A stretch of 64,000 nucleotides of DNA, taken from CBDCUI01 sp965223115 (GTDB lineage: Bacteria > Pseudomonadota > Gammaproteobacteria > UBA4575). Of this stretch, positions 50,725 through 61,742 are shown piece by piece. The stretch's first letter is position 1. Each line of letters starts with the position of its first letter. The notes under the pieces were generated by a model. It searched no databases, was not told the DNA's origin, and saw only the letters and a program-made list of their open reading frames with translations. The stretch is taken from assembly GCA_965223115.1 (NCBI GenBank), contig OZ244982.1, positions 1,984,001-2,048,000 of the forward strand, read 5' to 3'. The position numbers and the translations under genes are program-made.

Positions 50725-53700
50725 ATGAGCATAAACAGTAAACCTATCCAAGGTCTGTATGACCCTGCCTATGAACACGATGCCTGTGGTGTCGGTTTTG
50801 TCGTTGATATAAAAGGCCGTAAATCCCATAAAATTGTCGAAAATGCTTTGACAATTCTAAAAAACCTTATCCACCGTGGGGCATGTGGATGTGAAGAAAA
50901 TACTGGTGACGGTGTAGGTTTACTTACGCAACTACCACATAAGTTTTTTGTACGTGTTTGTAAAGATATCGGGATAGATTTACCAGAATATGGCTACTAC
51001 GGTGCCGGTATGGTGTATTTGCCAATTGACTCTACGCAACAGCAACAATGCATCGATTATTTTAAACAGATTGTAGAAGAAGAAGGTCAGCAAGTTCTTG
51101 GTTGGCGTGATGTCCCTATAGACGATGCATCACTGGGTAGTATGGCTAAAAATGCTGAACCTAGCTTTAAACAAATCTTCATAGCACGTGGCAATAATAT
51201 TAGTGATGAAATTGCCTTTGAACGCAAGTTATATGTAATCCGTAAACGCATTGAACATACTATATATAACTCCGAGTTATCCGAACGTAGTAAATTTTAT
51301 ATTCCTTCGCTCTCTCATCGAACTTGCATATATAAAGGTATGCTCACAGGATCACAATTTGAACCCATGTTTCCTGATGTTTCCGCTGCTGATTTTGAAT
51401 CTGCCATGGCGCTAGTGCATCAAAGATTTTCCACGAATACTTTTCCAGCATGGGAACTTGCTCATCCTTTTCGTTATGTTGCACATAACGGTGAAATCAA
51501 TACAGTCCGCGGCAATGCCAATTGGATGCGTGCCCGTGAGACATTATGTACTTCAGAATTATTTGGCGATGATTTGCAAAAACTGTTCCCCATTGTATTA
51601 GATGGTGGCAGCGACTCGGCCACGTTCGACAATGTTTTGGAATTCCTCCATATGAGTGGCAGACCACTTGCACATGCGGTTCTAATGATGATCCCAGAAG
51701 CCTGGAATGGTCACGAGACTATGGACGCTGCACGTAAAGCATTCTATGAGTATCACGCTTGCCTAATGGAACCATGGGATGGCCCAGCATCAATTGCTTT
51801 TACAAATGGTGAAGTGATAGGCGCAGTGCTTGATCGTAATGGCTTACGGCCTTCTCGTTATTATGTAACTAAAGATGACATGGTGGTAATGGCCTCTGAA
51901 GTGGGTGTATTAGATATTCCTCCAGAAAATATTCTAATCAAAGACCGATTACATCCTGGTCGCATATTCATGATTGATACTAAGCAGGGTCGCATTATCG
52001 ATGACGAAGAAATTAAAAAAGAGTTTGTTAACGAGCACCCTTATACAGATTGGTTGAAAGAAAACTTAGTTGCTGTCGAAAACCTGCCAAATCCAAAACA
52101 GATTCACGGTTCTGACAGCGAAACATTACTGCAACGTCAACAAGCCTTTGGTTATACCCATGAGGACCTTAGAGTGTTAATGGCACCCATGGCGGCTAAT
52201 GGCTTGGAACCTACTGGCTCAATGGGTACGGACGCGGCTCTTGCAGTATTATCAGATCGCCCTCGTTTACTTTACGATTACTTTAAACAATTATTCGCTC
52301 AAGTAACCAACCCCCCATTAGATGGTATTCGAGAAGAATTAGTTACCCAAGTAGCAACTACTGTGGGCCCTGAAAAAGACCTGTTAAACCCTACACCAGA
52401 AAGTTGCCGGCAAATTAAAATACCATCACCTGTACTCAGCAATGAAGAGCTTGCTCGTATTCGTGATGTAAACCTACCTGGACTTAAAACAAAAACAATT
52501 TCCATTTTATATCCTGTAGCTCAAGACGGTGCAGGTTTAGACCAAGCATTAAAAGAAGTATGCAAACAAGTAGATGTAGCAATTGATGACGGCTACACCA
52601 ATATCATTCTTTGTGATCGTGGTATTACACATGAGCTCACTGCGATACCCGCTCTATTAGCAACAGCAGGTGTTCACCATCATTTAATACGTGCTGGTAC
52701 ACGCACCAAAGTAGGTTTAATTCTTGAATCAGGTGAACCTCGTGAAGTTCACCACTTCGCTGTTTTAATTGGTTATGGCATTGGTGCAATAAATCCTTAT
52801 TTAGCATTTGAGTCTTTAGGTGACATGATCGGTAAAGGTTACTTACCAGAAATGCAACATGAAACTGCTGTAAAGAATTACATCAAAGCTATTAATAAAG
52901 GCTTAATTAAAACTATGTCAAAAATGGGTATTTCTACTGTGCAATCTTATCGTGGCGCACAAATCTTTGAGGCCATCGGTTTAAATAAAGCGTTTGTAGA
53001 TCAGTACTTCACATGGACAACATCACGTATTGGTGGCATAGGTTTAGAAGAAGTCGCACAAGAGATGAGTATCAGACATCACAATGCATTCCCAGATCGA
53101 TCAGTAAAACGCCCTGATCTGGACTGGGGAGGCGAATATCAATGGCGTCGTGACGGCGAATATCATTTATTCAATCCCGATACAGTTTTTAAGCTACAAC
53201 ACTCAACGCGCTCAGGCCAGTATTCAATATTTAAAGAATACACAAATAAAGTAGATGATCAAAATCAACACCGCGCTACTTTACGCGGCCTATTTAAATT
53301 CAAATTTGCAAAAGAACCAATACCCATTGAAGAAGTTGAACCAATAGAAAACATAATGAAGCGTTTCTCTACAGGAGCGATGTCTTATGGATCAATCAGT
53401 AAACAAGCTCATGAGACCCTAGCTATAGCGATGAACCGGATTGGCGGCAAATCCAATACAGGCGAAGGTGGCGAAGACCCTAGCCGCTTTACACCTGATA
53501 AAAATGGTGACTTACGTAGAAGCTCAATCAAACAAGTAGCCTCTGGTCGCTTTGGTGTAACTAGCGAATACTTAGTCAACGCAGACGATATACAAATCAA
53601 AATGGCACAAGGCGCAAAACCAGGTGAAGGAGGACAGCTACCCGGGACTAAAGTATACCCCTGGATTGCAAAGGTACGTGGGTCAACTCCAGGAGTTGGC

Positions 53701-55284
53701 TTGATCTCTCCACCTCCACATCATGATATTTATTCGATTGAGGATTTAGCGCAACTTATACATGACTTAAAGAACTCAAACCCAGAAGCACGCATCCATG
53801 TAAAACTGGTTGCAGAAATTGGTGTGGGTACAGTTGCTGCAGGGGTTTCTAAAGCACATTCTGATGTCGTGCTTATCTCAGGTTATGACGGCGGCACTGG
53901 TGCATCACCTATGAGTTCGTTGAAACATGCAGGCTTGCCATGGGAACTCGGCCTGGCTGAAACGCAACAAGTACTTGTACGAAATGGATTACGTGACCGT
54001 ATTGTTGTGCAAACTGACGGACAATTAAAAACTGGGCGTGATGTAATAATTGCGGCCTTACTGGGCGCAGAAGAGTTTGGTTTTTCGACTGCGCCATTGG
54101 TTGTGATGGGTTGCATCATGATGCGTGTATGTCATTTAAATACATGCCCAGTTGGTGTTGCTACACAAAACCCTGAATTGACGAAAAAATTTAGTGGGCA
54201 ACCAGAATTTGTAGAAAACTTTTTTAAATTTATCGCAGAAGAAGTACGTGAATACATGGCTCAACTAGGTTTTCGCACCATTGATGAGATGGTAGGCCAA
54301 GTTGAAAAATTAGATGTAGACAAAGCAGTTGATCATTGGAAAGCACACGGATTAGATTTTACTAATATTTTATATAAACCTGAAAACACCATGAATACAG
54401 AGTTGTATTGTACGACTAGTCAAGATCATGGTTTAGATAAATCACTTGATGTAACAACATTAGTGCCGCTTTGCAAAGATGCTATTGAGGATCAAAAGCC
54501 TGTAGATATTATTTTACCAATTCAAAATACAAACCGTACAGTTGGTACTATTCTTGGCTACCATATAACTAAGCGTTATGGTGCTCAAGGTTTGCCGGAA
54601 GACACGATCCGTATTCACTTTAATGGCTCTGCAGGTATGAGTTTTGGTGCATTTGCACCAAAAGGTGTAACTCTTACCCTTGAAGGGGATGCAAATGATT
54701 ATTTGGGCAAAGGCTTATCTGGAGGGAAAATTATTGTTTACCCACCACGCCCTTCAACTTTTGCAGCTGAAGAAAATATTATTGTCGGGAATGTGCTTTT
54801 ATATGGTGCAACTTCTGGAGAAGCTTACATTCGTGGCATTGCGGGCGAACGTTTCTGTGTTCGCAACAGTGGCGTAAGCACTGTGGTTGAAGGTGTTGGT
54901 GACCATGGTTGCGAATATATGACAGGAGGGCGCGTGGTAGTTATAGGGCCTACCGGCAGAAATTTTGCAGCAGGCATGTCTGGTGGTATTGCCTACGTGT
55001 TAACTGACATAGAAAATTTTTCGGTGCGCTGTAATACAGACATGGTTTACCTTGAAGAACCCGAAAGCGAAGATATAGATACGATTAAAAACTTGCTCAC
55101 TAAACATACTGAATACACAAAGAGTACAGTGGCTAAAAATATTTTAGACAACTGGAAAGAATACCAATCTAAATTTGTGAAAGTCATGCCAAAAGATTAC
55201 AAGCGTGTATTAGCAGCAATTAAACGTGCTGAAGCCGAAGGCACCTCGGTAGACGAAGCCGTAATGGAGGCCGCCCATGGATAA
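50725..55284 (+). CDS. gltB: Glutamate synthase (NADPH), large subunit
   Basis: This 1519-residue subunit converts 2-oxoglutarate and glutamine to two glutamates. The N-terminal nucleophile Cys21 (HDACGVGF) is exposed after removal of a ~20-residue propeptide and releases ammonia from glutamine. The central FMN synthase domain includes RFSTGAMSYGSISKQAHE and EVRKSNTG-like loops (IGGKSNTGEGGEDP). The 3Fe-4S cluster Cys lie in CIMMRVCHLNTCPVG. The C-terminal GXGXG beta-helix follows (GGRVVVIGPTGRNFAAGMSG). Full length. gltD follows after 41 nt as an operon partner. Confidence 0.97.
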   Translation: MSINSKPIQGLYDPAYEHDACGVGFVVDIKGRKSHKIVENALTILKNLIHRGACGCEENTGDGVGLLTQLPHKFFVRVCKDIGIDLPEYGYYGAGMVYLPIDSTQQQQCIDYFKQIVEEEGQQVLGWRDVPIDDASLGSMAKNAEPSFKQIFIARGNNISDEIAFERKLYVIRKRIEHTIYNSELSERSKFYIPSLSHRTCIYKGMLTGSQFEPMFPDVSAADFESAMALVHQRFSTNTFPAWELAHPFRYVAHNGEINTVRGNANWMRARETLCTSELFGDDLQKLFPIVLDGGSDSATFDNVLEFLHMSGRPLAHAVLMMIPEAWNGHETMDAARKAFYEYHACLMEPWDGPASIAFTNGEVIGAVLDRNGLRPSRYYVTKDDMVVMASEVGVLDIPPENILIKDRLHPGRIFMIDTKQGRIIDDEEIKKEFVNEHPYTDWLKENLVAVENLPNPKQIHGSDSETLLQRQQAFGYTHEDLRVLMAPMAANGLEPTGSMGTDAALAVLSDRPRLLYDYFKQLFAQVTNPPLDGIREELVTQVATTVGPEKDLLNPTPESCRQIKIPSPVLSNEELARIRDVNLPGLKTKTISILYPVAQDGAGLDQALKEVCKQVDVAIDDGYTNIILCDRGITHELTAIPALLATAGVHHHLIRAGTRTKVGLILESGEPREVHHFAVLIGYGIGAINPYLAFESLGDMIGKGYLPEMQHETAVKNYIKAINKGLIKTMSKMGISTVQSYRGAQIFEAIGLNKAFVDQYFTWTTSRIGGIGLEEVAQEMSIRHHNAFPDRSVKRPDLDWGGEYQWRRDGEYHLFNPDTVFKLQHSTRSGQYSIFKEYTNKVDDQNQHRATLRGLFKFKFAKEPIPIEEVEPIENIMKRFSTGAMSYGSISKQAHETLAIAMNRIGGKSNTGEGGEDPSRFTPDKNGDLRRSSIKQVASGRFGVTSEYLVNADDIQIKMAQGAKPGEGGQLPGTKVYPWIAKVRGSTPGVGLISPPPHHDIYSIEDLAQLIHDLKNSNPEARIHVKLVAEIGVGTVAAGVSKAHSDVVLISGYDGGTGASPMSSLKHAGLPWELGLAETQQVLVRNGLRDRIVVQTDGQLKTGRDVIIAALLGAEEFGFSTAPLVVMGCIMMRVCHLNTCPVGVATQNPELTKKFSGQPEFVENFFKFIAEEVREYMAQLGFRTIDEMVGQVEKLDVDKAVDHWKAHGLDFTNILYKPENTMNTELYCTTSQDHGLDKSLDVTTLVPLCKDAIEDQKPVDIILPIQNTNRTVGTILGYHITKRYGAQGLPEDTIRIHFNGSAGMSFGAFAPKGVTLTLEGDANDYLGKGLSGGKIIVYPPRPSTFAAEENIIVGNVLLYGATSGEAYIRGIAGERFCVRNSGVSTVVEGVGDHGCEYMTGGRVVVIGPTGRNFAAGMSGGIAYVLTDIENFSVRCNTDMVYLEEPESEDIDTIKNLLTKHTEYTKSTVAKNILDNWKEYQSKFVKVMPKDYKRVLAAIKRAEAEGTSVDEAVMEAAHG

Positions 55285-55325
55285 TAAAATAAATATGGAA
55301 AACGGGCTCAAGGTGGAAACAACTC

Positions 55326-56792
55326 ATGGCTAAAGTTACAGGTTTTATGGAATTCCATAGGGCGAAGCAACCCTACCGCCCTGTTGAAGAACGTATTCAT
55401 GATTGGCGCCAAGTTATGACACCTTGGCAGTTAGATGCATTGCAAGACCAAGCTGCACGTTGTATGGATTGTGGTATTCCCTTTTGCCACCAAGGTTGTC
55501 CCTTAGGAAATTTAATCCCTGATTGGAATGACTTGGTGTATAGAGATCAATGGCAAGATGCCATAAAGCGTTTGCATGCTACCAATAACTTCCCAGAATT
55601 TACGGGTACCTTATGTCCAGCACCATGTGAAGGTTCTTGTGTCTTAGGCATCAATGATGACCCTGTCACCATCAAGGGAGTAGAACTAACTATTATTGAT
55701 AAGGCATGGGAAAAAGGTTGGATACAACCACAAATCGCCACTAATAAAAGCGATAAGAAAGTTGCCATTATCGGCTCTGGCCCTGCGGGTTTAGCTGCTG
55801 CACAGCAACTTGCACGTGCCGGACACAACGTTACAGTCTTTGAACGTGCTGATCGTATAGGCGGTTTATTACGTTATGGTATTCCAGAATTTAAAATGGA
55901 AAAAAAGGTGCTTGATCGTCGTTTAGAACAAATGGAAGCTGAAGGTGTAATATTTAAAACCAATGCACATGTCGGTGATAACATTTCTGTTTATGAATTG
56001 CGTAAAGAATTTGATGCCTTAGTACTAACAGGTGGTGCCTGTAATCCACGTGATTTACCCGTGGAAGGACGTGAGCTTAATGGTATTCATCAAGCGATGG
56101 AATTTTTACCTATGCAGAATAAAATTTGTGAAGGTGACCCAATTCCAGACAACTTTATCAATGCTAAAGATAAACATGTCGTTATCATCGGTGGTGGTGA
56201 CACCGGTGCTGACTGTTTAGGAACTGCCAATCGCCAAGGGGCTAAATCAGTTCATCAGTTAGAAATAATGCCTAAACCTCCTAATGTAAGAGCAGAAGAT
56301 AACCCATGGCCAGAATGGCCGCGTATTTTTCGCACTGCTTCTGCGCATGAAGAAGGGGTTGAACGCTGTTATTCAGTTTCAACAAAACGTTTTGTAGGTG
56401 ATGAGATAGGTAATGTTAAGGCACTTGAGCTGATTAGAGTGCAAATGGTTAATGTAGATGGCCGCACTACTGTAAATGGTGGACGTTTAACATTAGAAGA
56501 AGTCCCGGACAGTGATGAAACCTTGCCTTGCGATTTGGTCTTATTAGCAATGGGTTTTCTTGGACCTGAAAAGCCTGGCATGCTGGAGCAATTGGGCGTC
56601 GAATTAGATAGCCGTGGTAATGTAATACGTGACAACAATTGGATGACTAACGTTGACGGTGTGTTTACAGCTGGTGATATGCACCGTGGCCAAAGCTTGA
56701 TTGTTTGGGCTATTGCAGAAGGTCGCAGTGCCGCTCATGGTGTGGATAAATATTTAATGGGAGATTCTGATCTACCTGCTCCAATTGTATGA
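55326..56792 (+). CDS. gltD: Glutamate synthase (NADPH), small subunit
   Basis: This 488-residue subunit passes electrons from NADPH via FAD and two 4Fe-4S clusters to GltB. The cluster motifs are ARCMDCGIPFCHQGCPLGN and CPAPCEGSC. The FAD motif is GSGPAGLAAAQQLARAG with GGLLRYGIPEFKMEK, and the NADPH motif IGGGDTGADCLG. It is complete. The gene begins 41 nt after gltB with no terminator between, so both subunits are cotranscribed. Confidence 0.97.
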   Translation: MAKVTGFMEFHRAKQPYRPVEERIHDWRQVMTPWQLDALQDQAARCMDCGIPFCHQGCPLGNLIPDWNDLVYRDQWQDAIKRLHATNNFPEFTGTLCPAPCEGSCVLGINDDPVTIKGVELTIIDKAWEKGWIQPQIATNKSDKKVAIIGSGPAGLAAAQQLARAGHNVTVFERADRIGGLLRYGIPEFKMEKKVLDRRLEQMEAEGVIFKTNAHVGDNISVYELRKEFDALVLTGGACNPRDLPVEGRELNGIHQAMEFLPMQNKICEGDPIPDNFINAKDKHVVIIGGGDTGADCLGTANRQGAKSVHQLEIMPKPPNVRAEDNPWPEWPRIFRTASAHEEGVERCYSVSTKRFVGDEIGNVKALELIRVQMVNVDGRTTVNGGRLTLEEVPDSDETLPCDLVLLAMGFLGPEKPGMLEQLGVELDSRGNVIRDNNWMTNVDGVFTAGDMHRGQSLIVWAIAEGRSAAHGVDKYLMGDSDLPAPIV

Positions 56793-56899
56793 GCTATATT
56801 TTCTTTTTAACCATTTTGCTGTATCAATTGTCGAGTATCTCATTCCCTATATTCATAATTTAATAGACCATACCACCTCTAATTGAATTGAGGTTAACT

Positions 56900-57493
56900 A
56901 TGGTATGGCTCGCCATGGCTCCGCTGGTTTTGCTCGGAGCATTATTAATAAAATTACTTGATAAAAAGCGCTCACAAAAAATAAAACATCAAAATAAAAA
57001 ACAACTCAGTCTTACCAAACTTCGGTTAGAACCAAGTGTTGAATTACCAAAATTAGCCATCCCTAAACCAAGCTATAGTGCTAATCATTTTATCCTTTCC
57101 AATGCTGAACAAATATTCTTTAAAACTTTACAACAAACTTTTAATACTCAATTTATTATTCTAATTAAAATTAGAGTATGTGATATTTTATAACCCAAAA
57201 AAGGGATTTCTAGAAGTGAATGGCAAAGTGCCTCCAATCATATTGGATCAGAACATTTTAATTTTGTACTCTGCAGTCCAGACCAATATGTGATTATTGC
57301 AGCAATAGAATTATATGATAGTAGTCACTATCAAAAACGCAGGAAAAATCGTGATCGATTTTTAAATGAGGCATGTGAAAGTACAAATTTCCCTCTTCTT
57401 CGTATAAACGCCAAACGAACTTACACACAGCAAAAAGTCAAGTCCGTAATTTTAACTACACTAAAAGAATACAGGTTGAATAAAGCAGCTTGA
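56900..57493 (+). pseudogene. DUF2726 protein gene with an in-frame TAA
   Basis: ATG 56900 (GAGG ribosome site) opens a membrane-anchored protein (MVWLAMAPLVLLGALLIKLL) with a DUF2726 domain. The frame meets TAA at 57191-57193 after RVCDIL, then continues in the same frame to 57493 with the rest of the domain: PKKGISRSEWQSASNHIGSE, then IIAAIELYDSSHYQKRRKNR. A single nonsense change (for example from GAA or CAA) explains it. DUF2726 resembles a restriction-endonuclease-like fold. Unless read through, the truncated product lacks the conserved half. Confidence 0.8.
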
Positions 57494-57764
57494 GCTTAAG
57501 ATAATTGAATGATTTCTAAATACTTGAGGAATACCAGGACTCCTTAAAATAACAAGCACCAAAAACAACTTTTATGCTAAATAACTGCTTGCTGCCAACC
57601 TCTGTTAATACTTGAAACCATATTATTTATCACTTTATCTGATATCTTCAAACATTTGTCAGTATAAGCACTATTTAGCTAACAAACCTTGTAAGGTTCT
57701 GAAATTATAGAAATTTCTAGTTCAACTTGGAATTGAGAACAGCTCAGCTATTTATATACCCAAC

Positions 57765-60221
57765 ATGGAAGATCTTGCTAGTTCATTACACACAGCAAAA
57801 CTGAAGCTGTTAACACAGCAAACAACTTCAGGAATTATTGCCACCACTCTGGCAACCTTACCTTTGCTTTTTCTTTTATCGACTGTCACACCAGCCCATA
57901 AGCTAGTCAACTGGTTTTCAGCTGTAGCCATCTTAGGTGTAATGCGCTTTATGCATATTTTTTATTATAAAAAATATCCTGATCGTGCATTCAACTCATT
58001 AATATGGCGAATGTTATTATATATAGGCCTTGCAACTTCTGGTCTGTTGTGGGGATTTTCTGTCATTTATTTAATTCCGCTTGATAATCTAGTTTATATT
58101 GGAATTAATTCATTATGGGTATGCGCTATTGTCGCTGGCGCTATAGGGTTATATTCAGTCACAAAAACAGCATACATTAGTTTTTCTATATCTGCTTTAC
58201 TGCCAATAATTATATTTTTTTCTCTGCAACACAATACACTTAGAGATATAGCACTAGGGCTAGCTCTTTTCTTTTTTTATATGTTAATAAGCGCACTCAA
58301 GCTTAATCGACTTATTACTAAAAACTTTGCAAGTGTTATAACTGAACAAGATAAAAATAAAGAAATAAGTAAGCAAAAAAATATATTACGAGTTATTGCT
58401 GATACATCAGAAAAACTACTTAAAGATTCATGGGAACTTGCTATACCTGAGTTACTAGAAAATTTAGGTAACACGATAGATGTAAGCCGTATACAAATTT
58501 TTGAAAATTTACAGGATGAAAACTTTAAACATATTACTACACATTCAAGATATAAGTGGTCATCTCCTAATGCACCTAGATATGAACATGACACTCTTTC
58601 AATTTCATATCAACAACTCAATTTACATAAATGGGAAAAAGCCTTAGCTGCAGGTAATGCAGTATTTGGAAATATCGATTCATTCCCAAGAAATGAACAA
58701 AGATTACTTAAATCTATAAGCATACAATCATTAATAGCTGTACCTATTTTTGTTGGTGAAAAATGGTGGGGGTTTATATGCTTTGATGAATGCCGAATAA
58801 ATCGAGACTGGCAGCCAGAAGAAATTAATGTCTTAAAAACAGTTGCGGCAGTAATAGGTGCTGCAATTAAACGCACATGGACTGAAGATAGATTAACTTA
58901 TCATGCTAGCCATGATTCATTGACAGGTTTAAAAAATCGTCGGGCATTTGAGATACATCTTGATAAGGTTGTTAAGTCATGCGCAAAAACTCTTGAGGCT
59001 CATGTGCTTTGTTATATTGATCTTGATCGTTTCAAAGTAATTAATGATACCTGCGGGCATAATGCTGGTGATAATCTATTACGTCAAATAGGCAACGTAA
59101 TGAAACAGGTAGTTAGAAAAAACGATTATGTTGCTCGCTTAGGCGGGGATGAATTTGCAATCTTACTAAATAATATTTCTATTGATGATGCTAAACGCTT
59201 AGCAGATAAAATCCAAACTTCCATTGAAAAATTTTCATTTCGTTGGAATGATAGAGTATTTAAGGTAGGAGCAAGCTTTGGACTTGTCGCTATCGATGCA
59301 AATACCAACAATATAGATAAAATCTTACAAACTGCAGACAATGCATGTAGAGCAGTAAAAAGCTCTAGCTCAAGTCAAATACGTATTTATCGTATAGATG
59401 ATACCGAGATGAGTAACAAACGTTCTGACTCACAATCTTATGTGAATATCAACCATGCCTTAGAAAATAATGAGTTTACGCTCTTATTTCAGCCTATCAC
59501 AACACTGAATAATATTAATGGCGAATGGGATCATTATGAAATACTTATACGTATGTTTAATGAAAATGATTCACTTATCACTCCGAATAGATTTTTACCT
59601 ACTGCAGAAAGATATAATTTAATCAATAAAATTGATCGCTGGGTATTCAAAGCATGTGTTAAAAAACTAAGTGAACATCAAGAGTTGTATGAAAAAATAA
59701 ACATACTATCAATAAATATATCTGCTGCAACATTATGTGAACCTCAATTCTTGAGATTCGTTATTTCAGAATTCGAAAATAGTTCTGTACCAGCGGAGAA
59801 AATTTGTTTTGAAGTAACTGAAACAGTAGCTGTTTCTAACTTACCCGAAGCAAATAATTTTATTTCGAACTTACGTAAACTTGGTTGTAAATTTGCGCTT
59901 GATGACTTTGGTACTGGATTTTCTTCACTTGAAATTCTTAAACATTTACCTGTAGATTTTGTCAAAATTGACGGTATCTTTATTCGAGAAATTGACACCA
60001 ACCCTGTTGACTATGAAATGGTTGCATCATTACATAGAATTGCCAAGTTAATGCATATACAAACTATTGCAGAATATGTTGAGTCTGAGGCGATTTTGAA
60101 TACATTAAAAGATATAGGCATAGACTATGTACAAGGTTATGCAATAAACAGCCCAATGACTCTTAACGAAGTCTTAGAACAAGATTCTTTACAAAGTAGT
60201 ATATTAAAGTTTGCTGGATAA
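57765..60221 (+). CDS. Membrane GAF-GGDEF-EAL protein (cyclic-di-GMP turnover)
   Basis: This 818-residue regulator has an N-terminal block of about six transmembrane helices (residues ~20-190), a short coiled coil, and a GAF-like sensor (~205-370, with WWGFICFDE). A diguanylate cyclase domain follows with intact GGDEF (460-464), then a phosphodiesterase domain whose usual EAL is EIL (592-594). Other EAL residues are present: NISAATL, FEVTETVA, DDFGTGFSS (Asp713/714), FVKIDG and VQGYAI. So both activities are possible, with Ala replaced by Ile near the catalytic Glu. The signal sensed by the membrane or GAF part is unknown. Monocistronic. Confidence 0.9.
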   Translation: MEDLASSLHTAKLKLLTQQTTSGIIATTLATLPLLFLLSTVTPAHKLVNWFSAVAILGVMRFMHIFYYKKYPDRAFNSLIWRMLLYIGLATSGLLWGFSVIYLIPLDNLVYIGINSLWVCAIVAGAIGLYSVTKTAYISFSISALLPIIIFFSLQHNTLRDIALGLALFFFYMLISALKLNRLITKNFASVITEQDKNKEISKQKNILRVIADTSEKLLKDSWELAIPELLENLGNTIDVSRIQIFENLQDENFKHITTHSRYKWSSPNAPRYEHDTLSISYQQLNLHKWEKALAAGNAVFGNIDSFPRNEQRLLKSISIQSLIAVPIFVGEKWWGFICFDECRINRDWQPEEINVLKTVAAVIGAAIKRTWTEDRLTYHASHDSLTGLKNRRAFEIHLDKVVKSCAKTLEAHVLCYIDLDRFKVINDTCGHNAGDNLLRQIGNVMKQVVRKNDYVARLGGDEFAILLNNISIDDAKRLADKIQTSIEKFSFRWNDRVFKVGASFGLVAIDANTNNIDKILQTADNACRAVKSSSSSQIRIYRIDDTEMSNKRSDSQSYVNINHALENNEFTLLFQPITTLNNINGEWDHYEILIRMFNENDSLITPNRFLPTAERYNLINKIDRWVFKACVKKLSEHQELYEKINILSINISAATLCEPQFLRFVISEFENSSVPAEKICFEVTETVAVSNLPEANNFISNLRKLGCKFALDDFGTGFSSLEILKHLPVDFVKIDGIFIREIDTNPVDYEMVASLHRIAKLMHIQTIAEYVESEAILNTLKDIGIDYVQGYAINSPMTLNEVLEQDSLQSSILKFAG

Positions 60222-60448
60222 GCTTTGATCTGCATATAATCTCAATTAAGCTTATTAATTAACACATACATAATGAAATAAATTTATTACATTAAATTTC
60301 GTTTCATCTATAAACCTATTTAAGAACGCTTTAAACTACTCTACTTTAAAAAATTACCTATTATTATCTAATAAGTTCAGGTTTTCTTAGAATTAAATCT
60401 TCTGCCAATAAATATGTCGTACTTTTCTGTCTCGTCTTAGCGGGTGAG

Positions 60449-61651
60449 ATGGTTTTTAGCCTACCTTTTCATATAGCACGCTTTTTTCGCCCTACAGTAC
60501 TTGATCAGTTTAATCTTTCTAATGCTGAATTAGGTGATATTTTTGCAATATATGGCATAACGGCAATGCTATGTTATTTTCCAGGAGGAGCTATTGCCGA
60601 CTATTTCTCAGCACGAAAATTACTTACATTATCTTTATTAGCGACAGCACTGGGTGGTATTTTTCTGGCACAATTCCCCAGCCCTTCAAGTATGTCTATT
60701 TTGTTTGCTTATTGGGGCGTGACATCAATTCTATTATTTTGGGCAGCACTAATTCGCGCTACACGTGAATGGGGTGGCGTATTAGCTCAAGGAAAAGCCT
60801 TTGGATTTCTAGATGGCGGCAGAGGTTTAATTGCTGCAGGTGGAGCAAGTATTGCAGTATTCATATTTTCCATATCTTTACCAGATCCTGGTGTTGCTAC
60901 AGAAATGCAGCGAAGGGAAGCACTACAATTTGTAATATATTTTTACACTACAATGACTTTTGCAAGCAGTATTTTAGTTTATTTACTAGTACCTGAAAAT
61001 AATAGAAATCATACATTATATTTTTCACAATCATTATCAGGGATGGAGCAAGTGCTTCGTCAGCGAGTTATATGGTTACAATCTGTTATTGTAATTTGCG
61101 CATATTGTGGTTACAAAGGTGTTGATAACTATGCTCTGTATGCAGTAGAAGTACTAAATATGAATGAAGTAGAATCTGCAGAATTTACTTCTATAGCAGC
61201 TTACCTGAGGCCTTTGGCTGCAATATGCGCAGGTTTTTTAGCCGACAAATTTACGGTTAATCGCATAGTTAAAATTTGCTTTTTATTACTAATAGTAAGC
61301 TATGCCGCTCTTTCGCAGTTAATGGCATCACCTTCTTTAATTAATATTATTTTTATAAATCTGATAATCACATTTATCGCAATATTTGCTATACGAGGTG
61401 TGTACTTTGCATTGTTAGAAGAATTTAATGTTTCAAATTCTATTACTGGTGCAGCAGTAGGACTTATATCAGTTATTGGCTTCACTCCTGATATATTTTT
61501 CTATCCAATTGCTGGACGTTTATTAGATGCTTCGCCAGGTATTCAAGGTCATCAGCATTTCTTTCTTTTACTTACTTCTTTTACATTAGTCGGAATGATA
61601 GCTGCAGTACTTCTTACATGTTCAAAAACAAATAATAAGTATAATTTATAA
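60449..61651 (+). CDS. Major facilitator superfamily transporter (start uncertain)
   Basis: This 400-residue MFS protein has about 12 hydrophobic helices; PGGAIADYFSARKLLTL matches the helix 2-3 loop motif. The given ATG falls in helix 1: the in-frame codons before it read KYVVLFCLVLAGE and look like real protein. The frame upstream is open back to a TAA near 60346, yet it has no ATG, GTG or TTG. So either a rare start (ATT or ATA) is used or the native start has been lost. Substrate unknown. Confidence 0.8.
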   Translation: MVFSLPFHIARFFRPTVLDQFNLSNAELGDIFAIYGITAMLCYFPGGAIADYFSARKLLTLSLLATALGGIFLAQFPSPSSMSILFAYWGVTSILLFWAALIRATREWGGVLAQGKAFGFLDGGRGLIAAGGASIAVFIFSISLPDPGVATEMQRREALQFVIYFYTTMTFASSILVYLLVPENNRNHTLYFSQSLSGMEQVLRQRVIWLQSVIVICAYCGYKGVDNYALYAVEVLNMNEVESAEFTSIAAYLRPLAAICAGFLADKFTVNRIVKICFLLLIVSYAALSQLMASPSLINIIFINLIITFIAIFAIRGVYFALLEEFNVSNSITGAAVGLISVIGFTPDIFFYPIAGRLLDASPGIQGHQHFFLLLTSFTLVGMIAAVLLTCSKTNNKYNL

Positions 61652-61742
61652 TCTTTGATTTTGCTTTTCTCTTTATTTCTCTCTATACATCACTTATCTT
61701 TAGCAGGGATTTTGGAGTATTTAACTTAATAATTCAGGTGCT

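Noticed and set aside
38401..57193. Alternative genetic code with TAA as glutamine
   Set aside because: Most genes in the window, including hsdR-neighbour and operon genes, end in TAA at the expected position; the two in-frame TAA codons are better explained by nonsense mutations.
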